24,292 nucleotides of DNA from JAMXLO01 sp964427005. GTDB lineage: Bacteria > Pseudomonadota > Alphaproteobacteria > Acetobacterales > Acetobacteraceae. Positions 16,692-24,292 of this stretch are shown here, piece by piece (position 1 is the stretch's first letter; each line of letters begins with the position of its first letter). A model generated the notes under the pieces. The model did not search any database, was not told the origin of the DNA, and saw only the letters and a list, made by a program, of their open reading frames with translations. The DNA lies in assembly GCA_964427005.1 (NCBI GenBank), contig CAYRTL010000083.1, forward strand, positions 1 to 24,292. Reading direction: 5' to 3'. Position numbers and translations under genes: made by a program.

Positions 16692-16744
16692 AGGTCAAAG
16701 GTGAGCGAATTCACCTCATTGACAGGCATCAAGGTCAGGTGAGC
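16692..16744. promoter_or_regulatory. Direct repeat in divergent regulatory region (possible operator)
   Basis: AGGTCAAAGGTGAGC at 16692-16706 is repeated as AGGTCAGGTGAGC at 16732-16744, differing by a 2-base gap, in the region shared by the LuxR-type regulator and the DUF6894 gene. GGTGA..TCACC around 16700-16715 and GGTCA..TTGACC around 16733-16754 also give short dyads. A binding site for the neighbouring regulator is possible but unproven. Confidence 0.35.
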
Positions 16745-16811
16745 AAACTTGACCGTAAGCTTCCATGCACCTGGCAGCAGCAATGGCTCAGGTGACCAGG
16801 AGTTCTGCGCC

Positions 16812-17078
16812 ATGCAAATGAAGAATGCGCGACCGGATGAACAACAGCTTCGGGCTCGAAGCCGCTACTACTTCCACGTCAGCAATGGCAGAACGTTTGC
16901 CGATGAGTCTGGGGCCGTGTTTTTAACAACCGCCGAGGCCCTGGCACAGGCCAGTACCATTGCCATGGAATTGGCCCAGGACACCGGCTGGCTCGAATTC
17001 GCTGTCTTGATTCACGACGACAACGGAACAGAGATTGGCCGCGTGCGAATAGCCGATTATGGCCAGGTCTCGCGATAG
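16812..17078 (+). CDS. DUF6894 family protein
   Basis: An 88-residue protein starting at ATG 16812, with AGGAG nine bases upstream; the frame is open further to 16749 but without a ribosome site. The core has the pattern of the small alphaproteobacterial DUF6894 family: RYYFHVSNGRTFADESG, a helix TTAEALAQASTIAMELAQD, then FAVLIHDDNGTEIGRVRI. It has no signal peptide or membrane segment. Function unknown. In many genomes such proteins occur as many dispersed paralogues near regulators. It is divergent from the atypical LuxR-type regulator, which may control it. Confidence 0.8.
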   Translation: MQMKNARPDEQQLRARSRYYFHVSNGRTFADESGAVFLTTAEALAQASTIAMELAQDTGWLEFAVLIHDDNGTEIGRVRIADYGQVSR

Positions 17079-17080
17079 AA

Positions 17081-17106
17081 GGCATGCACCCCGGCCGGGG
17101 CATGCC
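17081..17106. terminator. GC-rich hairpin between convergent genes
   Basis: GGCATG-CA-CCCCGG pairs with CCGGGG-CATGCC, leaving a 2-base bulge, between the stops at 17078 (DUF6894, plus) and 17118 (leuA, minus). It is well placed to end transcription from both sides but has no T-run, so Rho-independent function is uncertain. Confidence 0.4.
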
Positions 17107-17117
17107 TCCCCCGGAGT

Positions 17118-18704
<1,587 letters not shown>

Positions 18705-18740
18705 TTTGGGTCGGGTCCTTGGGATGATTGCACGGCATTA

Positions 18741-18800
18741 GCCTCAGGGGTTCCCCTGAGCGAAGCCGGCGTTCAGCGACCCGGCGGAGCGCTCAGGGGC
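18741..18800 (-). promoter_or_regulatory. Putative attenuator: three mutually complementary segments in leuA leader
   Basis: In RNA order, segment A is CCCCUGAGCG (18799-18790), B is CGCUCAGGGG (18762-18753) and C is CCCCUGAG (18750-18743). A pairs with B over 10 bases, with a further inner GCCGG/CCGGC stem. B can instead pair with C (7 bases around a GAAC loop). A overlaps the stop codon of the Leu-rich leader ORF. A ribosome finishing the leader would mask A and favour B:C; a ribosome stalled at the Leu codons would leave A free to pair with B. No U-run follows C, so the B:C stem is not a standard intrinsic terminator. Confidence 0.5.
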
Positions 18801-18897
18801 GGCTAAGTCGAAGGAGGAGGCCGAGGGCCAGCAGGCATGCGCTGCCCCGCGCGGCAGCGCGGGCAGTCCGGCAGGCGAGGCGCATGCAGCAGAACAT
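18793..18897 (-). CDS. Putative leucine leader peptide for leuA
   Basis: A 34-codon frame from ATG 18897 (or ATG 18885, 30 codons) to TGA 18793-18795. Residues 22-31 read LLALGLLLRL, that is seven Leu codons in ten, and the stop follows three codons later. The Leu codons include CUC and CUU, not only CUG. This is the layout of leu leader peptides that sense charged tRNA-Leu by ribosome stalling. There is no clear ribosome site. A promoter match places the likely transcript start at the A of ATG 18897, which would make the leader mRNA leaderless. The gap to cysA (stop 18951) is only 53 bases. The alternative is chance plus a dispersed repeat. Confidence 0.5.
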   Translation of the reverse strand: MFCCMRLACRTARAAARGSACLLALGLLLRLSRP

Positions 18898-18903
18898 TGG
18901 CTG

Positions 18904-18932
18904 TGCATAGCCGATCGGGCGCAAATTGGCAA
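18904..18932 (-). promoter_or_regulatory. Candidate sigma-70 promoter for the leuA leader
   Basis: TTGCCA (18932-18927) and TATGCA (18909-18904) are separated by exactly 17 bases, in the short gap after cysA. The -35 matches the consensus at five of six bases, the -10 at three of six. The expected start point, 7 bases past the -10 hexamer, is 18897, the first base of the leader ATG. Confidence 0.4.
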
Positions 18933-18950
18933 CCAGGCGATCAATGGGCG

Positions 18951-20021
18951 TCATCCTGACGGCAATCGGGCCGAGGCCGCATCCCCGACGTCGCCGCCAA
19001 CCGGGTATATCCGCGCACGCGCCAGATCGAGCCTGCAGGTTTGTCCCGCCGCTGGCGTCCAGACGCCTTCCGCAGTCAGGATATCAAACGTCTGGTCGAG
19101 CACACTGATGCGCGTCCGGAGCATTGGCCCGAGGGACTGCTGGCTTTCGGCATGTGCAGGTCCGGGTCCCGGCAGCAATCCAATCTCCTGGGGTCGGATC
19201 ACGGCAACGGCGGGTCCCGGAGCACAGCAGACGGGCGCTTCCAGATCAGGCAGACCATCGAGGCGCATGCGTCCGTTGGCGACCGTGCCGGAGAACCGAA
19301 CTGATTCGCCGAGAAATTCGTGCACGAAGATGCTCGTCGGTTCAGCATAGAGCCTGGCTGGCGTATCAACCTGCTCGATCCGACCGGAGCGCAGCACTGC
19401 GACACGATCGGCCATTTCCATTGCCTCTGCCTGGTCGTGCGTAACGAAGATGCTGGTCAGCCCCATCCTGTCATGCAGCGAACGCAGCCAGATGCGCAGG
19501 CTCTTGCGGACCTTGGCGTCCAGCGCGCCGAACGGTTCGTCGAGCAGCAGCAGTTTCGGCTCAATTGCCAATGCGCGCGCAAGTGCCACGCGCTGACGCT
19601 GACCGCCCGAGATCTGCTCAGGATAGCGCCGGCCGAGATCGCCTATTTCCATCAGGTCGAGCAGCGACTGCACGCGTCTCTGGATTTCGCGTGCCGTCGG
19701 GCGCTGGTTGCGTGGACGCACGTTCATGCCGAAGGCGATGTTGCGCGCTACCGTCATGTGTCGGAACAGCGCGTAGTGCTGGAACACGAAGCCCACGCCG
19801 CGCTGGCGGGCCGGCACGCCGTGCATCGATCGGCCGTCGATGACGATGTCGCCACTGTCAACGAACTCAAGCCCCGCCAGCACGCGCAGCAGCGTGGTCT
19901 TGCCTGAACCGGAGGGTCCCAGCAGTGCCAGGAACTCGCCGCGCGCAATCGTCAGGCTGATGTCGTCCAGCGCTGGCACGCTGCCGAACGATTTGCGCAG
20001 ATTACGCAATTCGACGCTCAC
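18951..20021 (-). CDS. cysA: Sulfate/thiosulfate ABC transporter ATP-binding protein
   Basis: A 356-residue ABC ATPase that powers sulfate or thiosulfate import at the inner membrane. Motifs: Walker A GPSGSGKT (35-42), Q-loop Q81, signature ISGGQRQR (137-144), Walker B LLLLDEP (157-163) and the switch histidine in THD (H195). The C-terminal extension (about 240-356) is a TOBE-like regulatory domain. The start is GTG 20021, which overlaps the cysW stop (GTGA), indicating translational coupling. The frame is open far upstream to 20864, but that part is cysW read in a wrong frame. Last gene of the sbp-cysT-cysW-cysA operon; no specific terminator is seen in the 53 bases before the leuA leader, so read-through into leuA is possible. 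Confidence 0.94.
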   Translation of the reverse strand: MSVELRNLRKSFGSVPALDDISLTIARGEFLALLGPSGSGKTTLLRVLAGLEFVDSGDIVIDGRSMHGVPARQRGVGFVFQHYALFRHMTVARNIAFGMNVRPRNQRPTAREIQRRVQSLLDLMEIGDLGRRYPEQISGGQRQRVALARALAIEPKLLLLDEPFGALDAKVRKSLRIWLRSLHDRMGLTSIFVTHDQAEAMEMADRVAVLRSGRIEQVDTPARLYAEPTSIFVHEFLGESVRFSGTVANGRMRLDGLPDLEAPVCCAPGPAVAVIRPQEIGLLPGPGPAHAESQQSLGPMLRTRISVLDQTFDILTAEGVWTPAAGQTCRLDLARARIYPVGGDVGDAASARLPSG

Positions 20022-20854
20022 AGGAGCGCGCCCCCGCGTTGGCCGATGCGCCACTCCAGCGCGGCCTTCACCGCGAGCGTTGCCAGCGCGAGCAGCGACA
20101 ACAATCCGGCAATCGTGAACGCGCCGACCCAGTCGTAGTCGTTGAACAGAGCCTCGATCTGCAACGGCATTGTCATCGTCTGGCCGCGGACGTGTCCCGA
20201 CACGACGGCAACCGCGCCGAACTCGCCCATGGCGCGGGCGTTGCACAGCAGCACGCCGTAGAGCAAGCCCCATCGGATGTTCGGCAGCGTCACGCGCCAG
20301 AACGTCTGCCAGCCGCTGGCGCCCAGCGTCAACGCCGCTTCTTCCTCTGCCGCTCCCTGCTGTTCCATCAGAGGGATGAGCGTGCGCGCCACGAAGGGAA
20401 ATGTGACGAACGTGGTGGCAAGGATCAGACCTGGAATGGCGAAAATGATGCGTATTCCCGCGCGATCCAGCGCCGGGCCAAGCCAGCCATTGGTAGCGAA
20501 CAATAACACCCAGACCAGGCCGGAAATCACCGGCGAGACGGAGAATGGCAGCTCGATCAGCGTCACCAGCAGACCACGGCCGGGAAAACGGAAGCGGCCG
20601 ATGCACCACGCCGCCGCGAGGCCACACACGGCATTCAGCGGCACTGTGATGGCGGCGACCATCAGGGTCAGTTCGATAGCGGCGATCGAGTCCGGCTCGG
20701 ACAGGGCATCGATGATGCCGCCGAGGCCTTGCCTCAGCGCCTGAGAGAACACCACTAATAAAGGTAGCAGCAACAGAACCACCAGGAGGGTAATGGTCAG
20801 CGTGACAAGAGCCGCGCGTGCGGCGGGGCTCTCCTGCGTCGCCGCCTGATTCAT
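20018..20854 (-). CDS. cysW: Sulfate ABC transporter permease CysW
   Basis: A 278-residue inner-membrane permease with about six hydrophobic segments (first at 15-38, last at about 245-265). The cytoplasmic EAA-like loop EEEAALTLGASGWQTFWRVTLP contacts the ATPase. The block ARAMGEFGAVAVVSGH is typical of CysW and related molybdate/sulfate permeases. ATG 20854 overlaps the cysT stop in ATGA. It should form a heterodimer with CysT and pass sulfate delivered by the periplasmic binding protein. Confidence 0.94.
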   Translation of the reverse strand: MNQAATQESPAARAALVTLTITLLVVLLLLPLLVVFSQALRQGLGGIIDALSEPDSIAAIELTLMVAAITVPLNAVCGLAAAWCIGRFRFPGRGLLVTLIELPFSVSPVISGLVWVLLFATNGWLGPALDRAGIRIIFAIPGLILATTFVTFPFVARTLIPLMEQQGAAEEEAALTLGASGWQTFWRVTLPNIRWGLLYGVLLCNARAMGEFGAVAVVSGHVRGQTMTMPLQIEALFNDYDWVGAFTIAGLLSLLALATLAVKAALEWRIGQRGGALL

Positions 20855-21672
20855 GCGCGCACAACCATCCGTCGTTGCAGCAGATTGAGCAGCAGCAGGA
20901 TGACGAACGAGACCAGCAGCATCACCAGGCCCAACGCAGCGGCCCCGGCATAATCGAGCTGTTCCAGACGAATGACGATAAGCAGGGGCGCGATCTCGCT
21001 GACCATCGGCATATTGCCGGCGATGAAAATCACCGACCCGTACTCGCCGACACCACGCGCGAGAGCCGCTCCGAAACCGGCTAACAGGGCTGGCACCAGC
21101 GCTGGCAGTACAACTCGCGCGAGGACCTGTGGGCGGGTCGCGCCCAAGGTTGCCGCAACCTCCTCCGCCTCAAGCGGCAGGTCCATCAGAATCGGTTCCA
21201 AAGTACGTACCACAAAAGGAAGGCCGACGAAGATCAGCGCGATGAGAATGCCGAGTGGCGTGTAGGCGATCTTTATGCCCAATGGCGTGAGCAGCACGCC
21301 GATCCAGCCCTTCGGGGCAAATAGGGCGGTGAGCGCAATACCAGCCACTGCAGTCGGCAACGCCAGCGGCATGTCGATCAGTGAGTCGGCCAGGTTTCGG
21401 CCGGGAAACCGGTAGCGGACCATCACCCAGGCGACGAGCAATCCGAATGGCACGTTGATGGCCGCGGCCAGAGCGGCGGTGCCGAAGCTCAGCCGCAGTG
21501 CGGCCAGAACTCGTGGCTCGGTCACTGAGTGCCACAAGCCGAGCACGCCGAGTTCCCACGGCCGCAGCACCAACGCCGCCAACGGGATCAGCACGATCAG
21601 CGACAGCCAAAGCAGCGTCACGCTGAAAGCTGGGGCGAAACCCGGCAGCGCAGAGCGTTGCGCAAACTGCAT
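20851..21672 (-). CDS. cysT: Sulfate ABC transporter permease CysT (CysU)
   Basis: A 273-residue inner-membrane permease partner of CysW. The start is ATG 21672, which shares one base with the stop of the binding-protein gene (TGATG); the TTG one codon earlier is not needed. Characteristic blocks are DMPLALPTAVAGIALT, the EAA loop AEEVAATLGATRPQVLARVVLP and ARGVGEYGSVIFIAGN. About six membrane segments are visible. Order and overlaps match the classic sulfate uptake operon. Confidence 0.94.
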   Translation of the reverse strand: MQFAQRSALPGFAPAFSVTLLWLSLIVLIPLAALVLRPWELGVLGLWHSVTEPRVLAALRLSFGTAALAAAINVPFGLLVAWVMVRYRFPGRNLADSLIDMPLALPTAVAGIALTALFAPKGWIGVLLTPLGIKIAYTPLGILIALIFVGLPFVVRTLEPILMDLPLEAEEVAATLGATRPQVLARVVLPALVPALLAGFGAALARGVGEYGSVIFIAGNMPMVSEIAPLLIVIRLEQLDYAGAAALGLVMLLVSFVILLLLNLLQRRMVVRA

Positions 21673-22685
21673 CAACGTCCCGGCGCGAAGATACGATCGA
21701 ACATGCCACCATCGGCAAAATACGTGGGCTGTGCGCTGCTCCAGCCGCCGAAATCCTGAATGCTGGCAAGCTTCATGGGCGGGTAGCGTTCGGCGTACTG
21801 CGCCGCCACCGCCGGGTCGCGCGGCCGGTAATAATTCTTCGCGGCGATCTCCTGGCCCTCCCTGGTGTAGAGAAACTGCAGATAAGCTTCCGCAACCGCC
21901 CGCGTGCCCTTCTTGTCCACGACACCGTCAACCACCGCGACCGGCGGTTCGGCCAGAATGCTGACCGAAGGATAAACAATGCTGAACTCGTCGACGCCGA
22001 ATTCTTTCCGGGCCAGCCAGGCCTCATTTTCCCACGCGATCAGCACGTCACCCAGGCCGCGCTGGACGAAGCTGTTCGTTGCACCACGCGCGCCGGTGTC
22101 CAGCACTGGCACGTGACGGAACAGTGCGCGCATGAAATCCTCGGCCGACGTGTCCGTCGCATTCGGTTGTGCTTTCGCCCATGCCAGCGCGGCGAGAAAG
22201 TTCCAGCGTGCACCGCCCGAGGTCTTGGGGTTCGGTGTGATGACCGATACGTCCTGCCGGATCAGGTCTGGCCAGTCGTGAATCCCCTTGGGATCGCCCT
22301 TACGCACCAGCAGCACGATCGTGCTCGTGTACGGCGAGGCGTTATCGGGCAGACGACTCTGCCAGTCCGTTGCGATCAGCCCACGCCTCGCGAGTGCGTC
22401 GATATCGGCGGCGAGCGCCAGAGTCACCACATCGGCCTGCAAACCGTCGAGTACCGCTCGCGCCTGGGCACCTGACCCACCGTGCGACTGGTTGATGGTG
22501 ATGCGCTGGCCGGTCTTCTTTTGCCAGGCAGCAATGAAGGCGCGGTTGATGTCGCGGTACAGTTCGCGCGTCGGGTCGTAGGAGACGTTCAACAATGTGG
22601 TGTCCGCCGCAAACGCATCAGACGCGACAAATCCGATCGATGCAGCAACAAGAGCGGAACGCCGGGTGAGGGTGAGACGGCGCAT
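21672..22685 (-). CDS. Periplasmic sulfate-binding protein
   Basis: A 337-residue sulfate or thiosulfate-binding protein (Sbp/CysP family), first gene of the uptake operon. ATG 22685 has GGAGAA upstream. The signal sequence (1-26, cut near DAFA|AD) contains TRRSALVAA, which is Tat-like but could be a normal Sec signal. The mature part starts with the family block LLNVSYDPTRELYRDINRAF. It continues with INQSHGGSGAQARAVLDGL, where backbone and Ser contacts hold the anion, and has the conserved NPKTSGGARWNFLAA block. Sbp and CysP cannot be told apart safely by eye, so no symbol is given. The 183 bases to the divergent DUF1203 start hold the promoter; I recognise no riboswitch there. Confidence 0.93.
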   Translation of the reverse strand: MRRLTLTRRSALVAASIGFVASDAFAADTTLLNVSYDPTRELYRDINRAFIAAWQKKTGQRITINQSHGGSGAQARAVLDGLQADVVTLALAADIDALARRGLIATDWQSRLPDNASPYTSTIVLLVRKGDPKGIHDWPDLIRQDVSVITPNPKTSGGARWNFLAALAWAKAQPNATDTSAEDFMRALFRHVPVLDTGARGATNSFVQRGLGDVLIAWENEAWLARKEFGVDEFSIVYPSVSILAEPPVAVVDGVVDKKGTRAVAEAYLQFLYTREGQEIAAKNYYRPRDPAVAAQYAERYPPMKLASIQDFGGWSSAQPTYFADGGMFDRIFAPGR

Positions 22686-22868
22686 GGAATTTCTCCGGTC
22701 GAGATCGGGATCAACTGACAGGAACACTCCCTGGCGGGCAATAGCAAAGCGGGCAAGAGATAATCGTTCCCTTGCCGCATGGCCCGGGGAAAAGGAAGCA
22801 ACAAACGGAGGGCGCTGCGGCCGTTGATGCCCTACCTCCTCAGTGTCACATAGGAAGGAGGCATGACG

Positions 22869-23327
22869 ATGAGCTTTCGTATTCAAGGCCTGCCAGCCGA
22901 GCACTTTGCGGGCCTGTTCGATTTGCCGGACGAGAAGCTGCGGGCGCGCGGCGCGGTGCGGCGGATCACCGACAGCAATGTGCCTTGCCGGATCAGCCTG
23001 ACCGACGCGAAGCCGGGCGACGAAGTCGTCCTGGTCAACTATGAACATCACCCGGTGGACTCCCCTTACCGCATGCGCTTCGCCATATATGTGCGGCAGG
23101 GTGAGGAGCAGTTCGATGCGGTTGACCAGGTCCCGGAGCAATTGCGCAGCCGCGTACTGGCTGTGCGAGCGTTCGACGCGAACGCCATGATGGTGGCGCG
23201 CGAATTGATCGATGGTCCTCAGCTCGAGCAGGCGATCGAGCGTCTGTTTGGCAATCCCGATGCCGCCTATCTGCACATCCATTTCGCGGCGCCCGGTTGC
23301 TATGCCGCACGTGTTGAGCGTGCCTGA
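22869..23327 (+). CDS. DUF1203 family protein
   Basis: A 152-residue protein. The ribosome site AAGGAGG (22855-22861) is 7 bases from ATG 22869 but only 1 base from ATG 22863, so the second ATG is taken as the start. DUF1203 hallmarks: FRIQGL at the N-terminus, the GDEVVLVNYEHHPVDSPYR block, the RAFDANAMMV block and the C-terminal YLHIHFAAPGCYAARV. The conserved His residues (EHH, HIH) and Cys in PGCYAARV could form an active or metal site. Function is unknown for the family. Its stop shares a base with the alkB start (TGATG), so the two are very likely co-translated. It is divergent from the sulfate operon. Confidence 0.87.
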   Translation: MSFRIQGLPAEHFAGLFDLPDEKLRARGAVRRITDSNVPCRISLTDAKPGDEVVLVNYEHHPVDSPYRMRFAIYVRQGEEQFDAVDQVPEQLRSRVLAVRAFDANAMMVARELIDGPQLEQAIERLFGNPDAAYLHIHFAAPGCYAARVERA

Positions 23328-23986
23328 TGGATTTGCTGAGTGGATTGCCGGTCGCTCCGACCACCGAACCAATCGGCGACGGCGCGGTCGTGCTGCGCAG
23401 GTTTGTCGCGTCGCGCAGCAGTGATTTGCTGCGTGCGATGGAACAGATCAGCGCGGCTGCGCCGTTTCGCCGCATGACCACGCCGGGTGGTTATTCGATG
23501 TCGGTGGCGATGACCAACTGTGGCGATCTCGGCTGGGTGACGGATCGCAGCGGCTATCGCTACCAGCACGTGGATCCACTCAGCGGCAAGGCATGGCCGG
23601 CAATGCCTGCGGTGTTCTGTTCGCTCGCGACAAAGGCAGCGGCCGAAGCAGGTTATGAGCACTTCACTCCTGACGCTTGTCTGATCAACCGCTACGAACC
23701 AGGTGCGCGTCTCTCCTTGCATCAGGACCGCAATGAGCAGGATATGGATGCGCCTATCGTCTCCATGTCACTCGGATTACCGGCGACGTTTCTCTTTGGC
23801 GGCTTGCGGCGAACCGACCGGCCTCGCCGCATCAGGCTGGATCATGGTGACATCGTCGTCTGGGGCGGCCCGACGCGTCTTGTCTATCATGGGGTCGAAC
23901 CCTTGGCTGACGGACATCATGCGATGACTGGCAGATCTCGCATCAACCTGACTTTTCGCAAAGCGGGTCATACCAAGCCCCGTTGA
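23327..23986 (+). CDS. alkB: AlkB-type Fe(II)/2-oxoglutarate dioxygenase (alkylated DNA repair)
   Basis: A 219-residue AlkB, close to the E. coli length, which oxidatively removes methyl groups from 1-methyladenine and 3-methylcytosine in DNA (and RNA). The iron triad is H132 and D134 in LHQDRNE and H188 in VYHGV. The 2-oxoglutarate and substrate arginines are in SRINLTFR (R204 and the Arg at 211). The nucleotide-recognition lid MSVAMTNCGDLGW is present. Translation starts at ATG 23327 inside the DUF1203 stop codon. No ada or alkA gene is nearby, so it is not in an Ada-type regulon here. Confidence 0.93.
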   Translation: MDLLSGLPVAPTTEPIGDGAVVLRRFVASRSSDLLRAMEQISAAAPFRRMTTPGGYSMSVAMTNCGDLGWVTDRSGYRYQHVDPLSGKAWPAMPAVFCSLATKAAAEAGYEHFTPDACLINRYEPGARLSLHQDRNEQDMDAPIVSMSLGLPATFLFGGLRRTDRPRRIRLDHGDIVVWGGPTRLVYHGVEPLADGHHAMTGRSRINLTFRKAGHTKPR

Positions 23987-24010
23987 TCATGACTCTGGCG
24001 GTTGTTTTAC

Positions 24011-24097
24011 GTCATGGCGGGGCTTGACCCCGCCATCCACGTCTTTGCCGACTGTGGCAAGGCCAGACGTGGATGGCCGGCCTGCGCCAGCCATGAC
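24011..24097. repeat. Dispersed palindromic repeat, family B (copy 2)
   Basis: The same architecture as 9615-9697: a GTCATGGCGGGG..CCCCGCCAT hairpin, an ATCCACGTCT / AGACGTGGAT pair, and a final ATGGCCGG..GCCATGAC arm. It lies past the end of alkB, between that gene and a minus-strand gene end, so again between convergent genes. Confidence 0.85.
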
Positions 24098-24203
24098 TAT
24101 GAAGGGACGATGAAGGCGGCGCATGGGTCATTGTCAGCGAGATTGGGTATGCCGGGCTTGCGGGTTACCGCGTGGTTGTACGGCCATGACCGCTCAGTGC
24201 GAA

Positions 24204-24292
24204 TTACCGTGCCCAGCCTCGCAACACCTCGGCTGTCCTTGCATCGATCGGAAAGAAGCTTTCAATCCGCAGTTCCTGCAAGGTGATATCCT
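24204..24292 (-). CDS. Possible C-terminal end of a gene running off the window
   Basis: On the minus strand one frame is open from the window edge to TAA at 24204-24206, giving a plausible 28-residue protein end (..LQELRIESFFPIDARTAEV.. ending GWAR). The other two minus frames stop, and the codon choice looks like the neighbouring genes. Too short to identify. The 106 bases between it and the repeat at 24011-24097 show nothing recognisable. Confidence 0.4.
   Translation of the reverse strand, partial: DITLQELRIESFFPIDARTAEVLRGWAR

Noticed and set aside
18741..18830. Reading the whole leuA leader as just another dispersed palindromic repeat
   Set aside because: Parts resemble CTTCGACTT..CGCTCAGGG repeats, so this remains a rival view, but it does not account for the Leu-codon run, the stop overlapping segment A and the promoter spacing.
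18744..18944. 66-residue minus-strand frame between cysA and leuA
   Set aside because: It is in a different frame from the Leu run, resembles no protein and has no ribosome site; the Leu-rich frame fits leuA control better.
20022..20864. A long N-terminal domain on CysA (637-residue frame)
   Set aside because: This part is cysW read out of frame; the true cysW frame has membrane segments and the EAA loop, and GTG 20021 gives a normal-length CysA.
22686..22868. Possible riboswitch upstream of the sulfate operon
   Set aside because: I looked for conserved cores of SAM-type switches in the minus-strand leader and found none that I could defend.
22686..23372. Extension of the sulfate-binding protein by about 229 residues
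   Set aside because: It runs antisense through the DUF1203 gene; the signal peptide starts at ATG 22685 with a ribosome site.
24002..24286. 94-residue plus-strand frame at the window end
   Set aside because: Its first third is a translation of the family B repeat and the rest has no motif; a minus-strand gene end explains the last 89 bases better.

Overview
The window looks like a GC-rich (roughly low-60s % by eye) alphaproteobacterial chromosome segment. The signs are several classes of short intergenic palindromic repeat typical of Rhizobiales/Rhodospirillales genomes, DUF6894, DUF6600 and DUF1203 family proteins, and a FixJ/LuxR-type regulator. I cannot place it to genus. I see no rRNA, tRNA, CRISPR array, insertion sequence or phage gene, and no gene-free stretch longer than 300 bases.

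Region 1 (1-13300) is dominated by hydrolases and one oxidoreductase suited to breaking down cyclic or linear amides and amino-acid derivatives. It holds a dihydropyrimidinase-like enzyme, an ATZ/TRZ-type amidohydrolase interrupted by a single-base frameshift, and a 953-residue protein that fuses the three subunits of HcnABC-type dehydrogenases. These are followed by an alpha/beta hydrolase, a gamma-glutamyltransferase-fold enzyme that has lost the usual gamma-glutamyl recognition residues, a PgdA/PuuE-like polysaccharide deacetylase-fold enzyme, a second alpha/beta hydrolase and an M20 metallopeptidase. Two proteins of unknown role are interspersed. Genes alternate in divergent and convergent pairs rather than forming one operon. 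Palindromic repeats sit at convergent ends (6172-6218, 9615-9697) and, unusually, inside divergent promoter regions (3195-3270, 12088-12113).

Region 2 (13300-17080) carries envelope and regulatory genes. A small His/Asp-rich lipoprotein is divergent from a secreted FecR/DUF6600 protein, which is translationally coupled to a second small lipoprotein. A LuxR-family regulator with a degenerate receiver domain is divergent from a DUF6894 protein.

Region 3 (17118-22685, minus strand) has a compact sulfate ABC transporter operon (substrate-binding protein, cysT, cysW, cysA, each overlapping the next) followed by leuA. The 246 bases between cysA and leuA hold what looks like a leucine attenuator: a 34-codon leader ORF with seven Leu codons in ten near its end, then three mutually complementary segments that can form alternative hairpins. 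A candidate sigma-70 promoter would start transcription exactly at the leader ATG.

Region 4 (22869-24292) has a DUF1203 gene coupled to alkB (stop and start share a base), a palindromic repeat, and the probable C-terminal end of a minus-strand gene that runs off the window.
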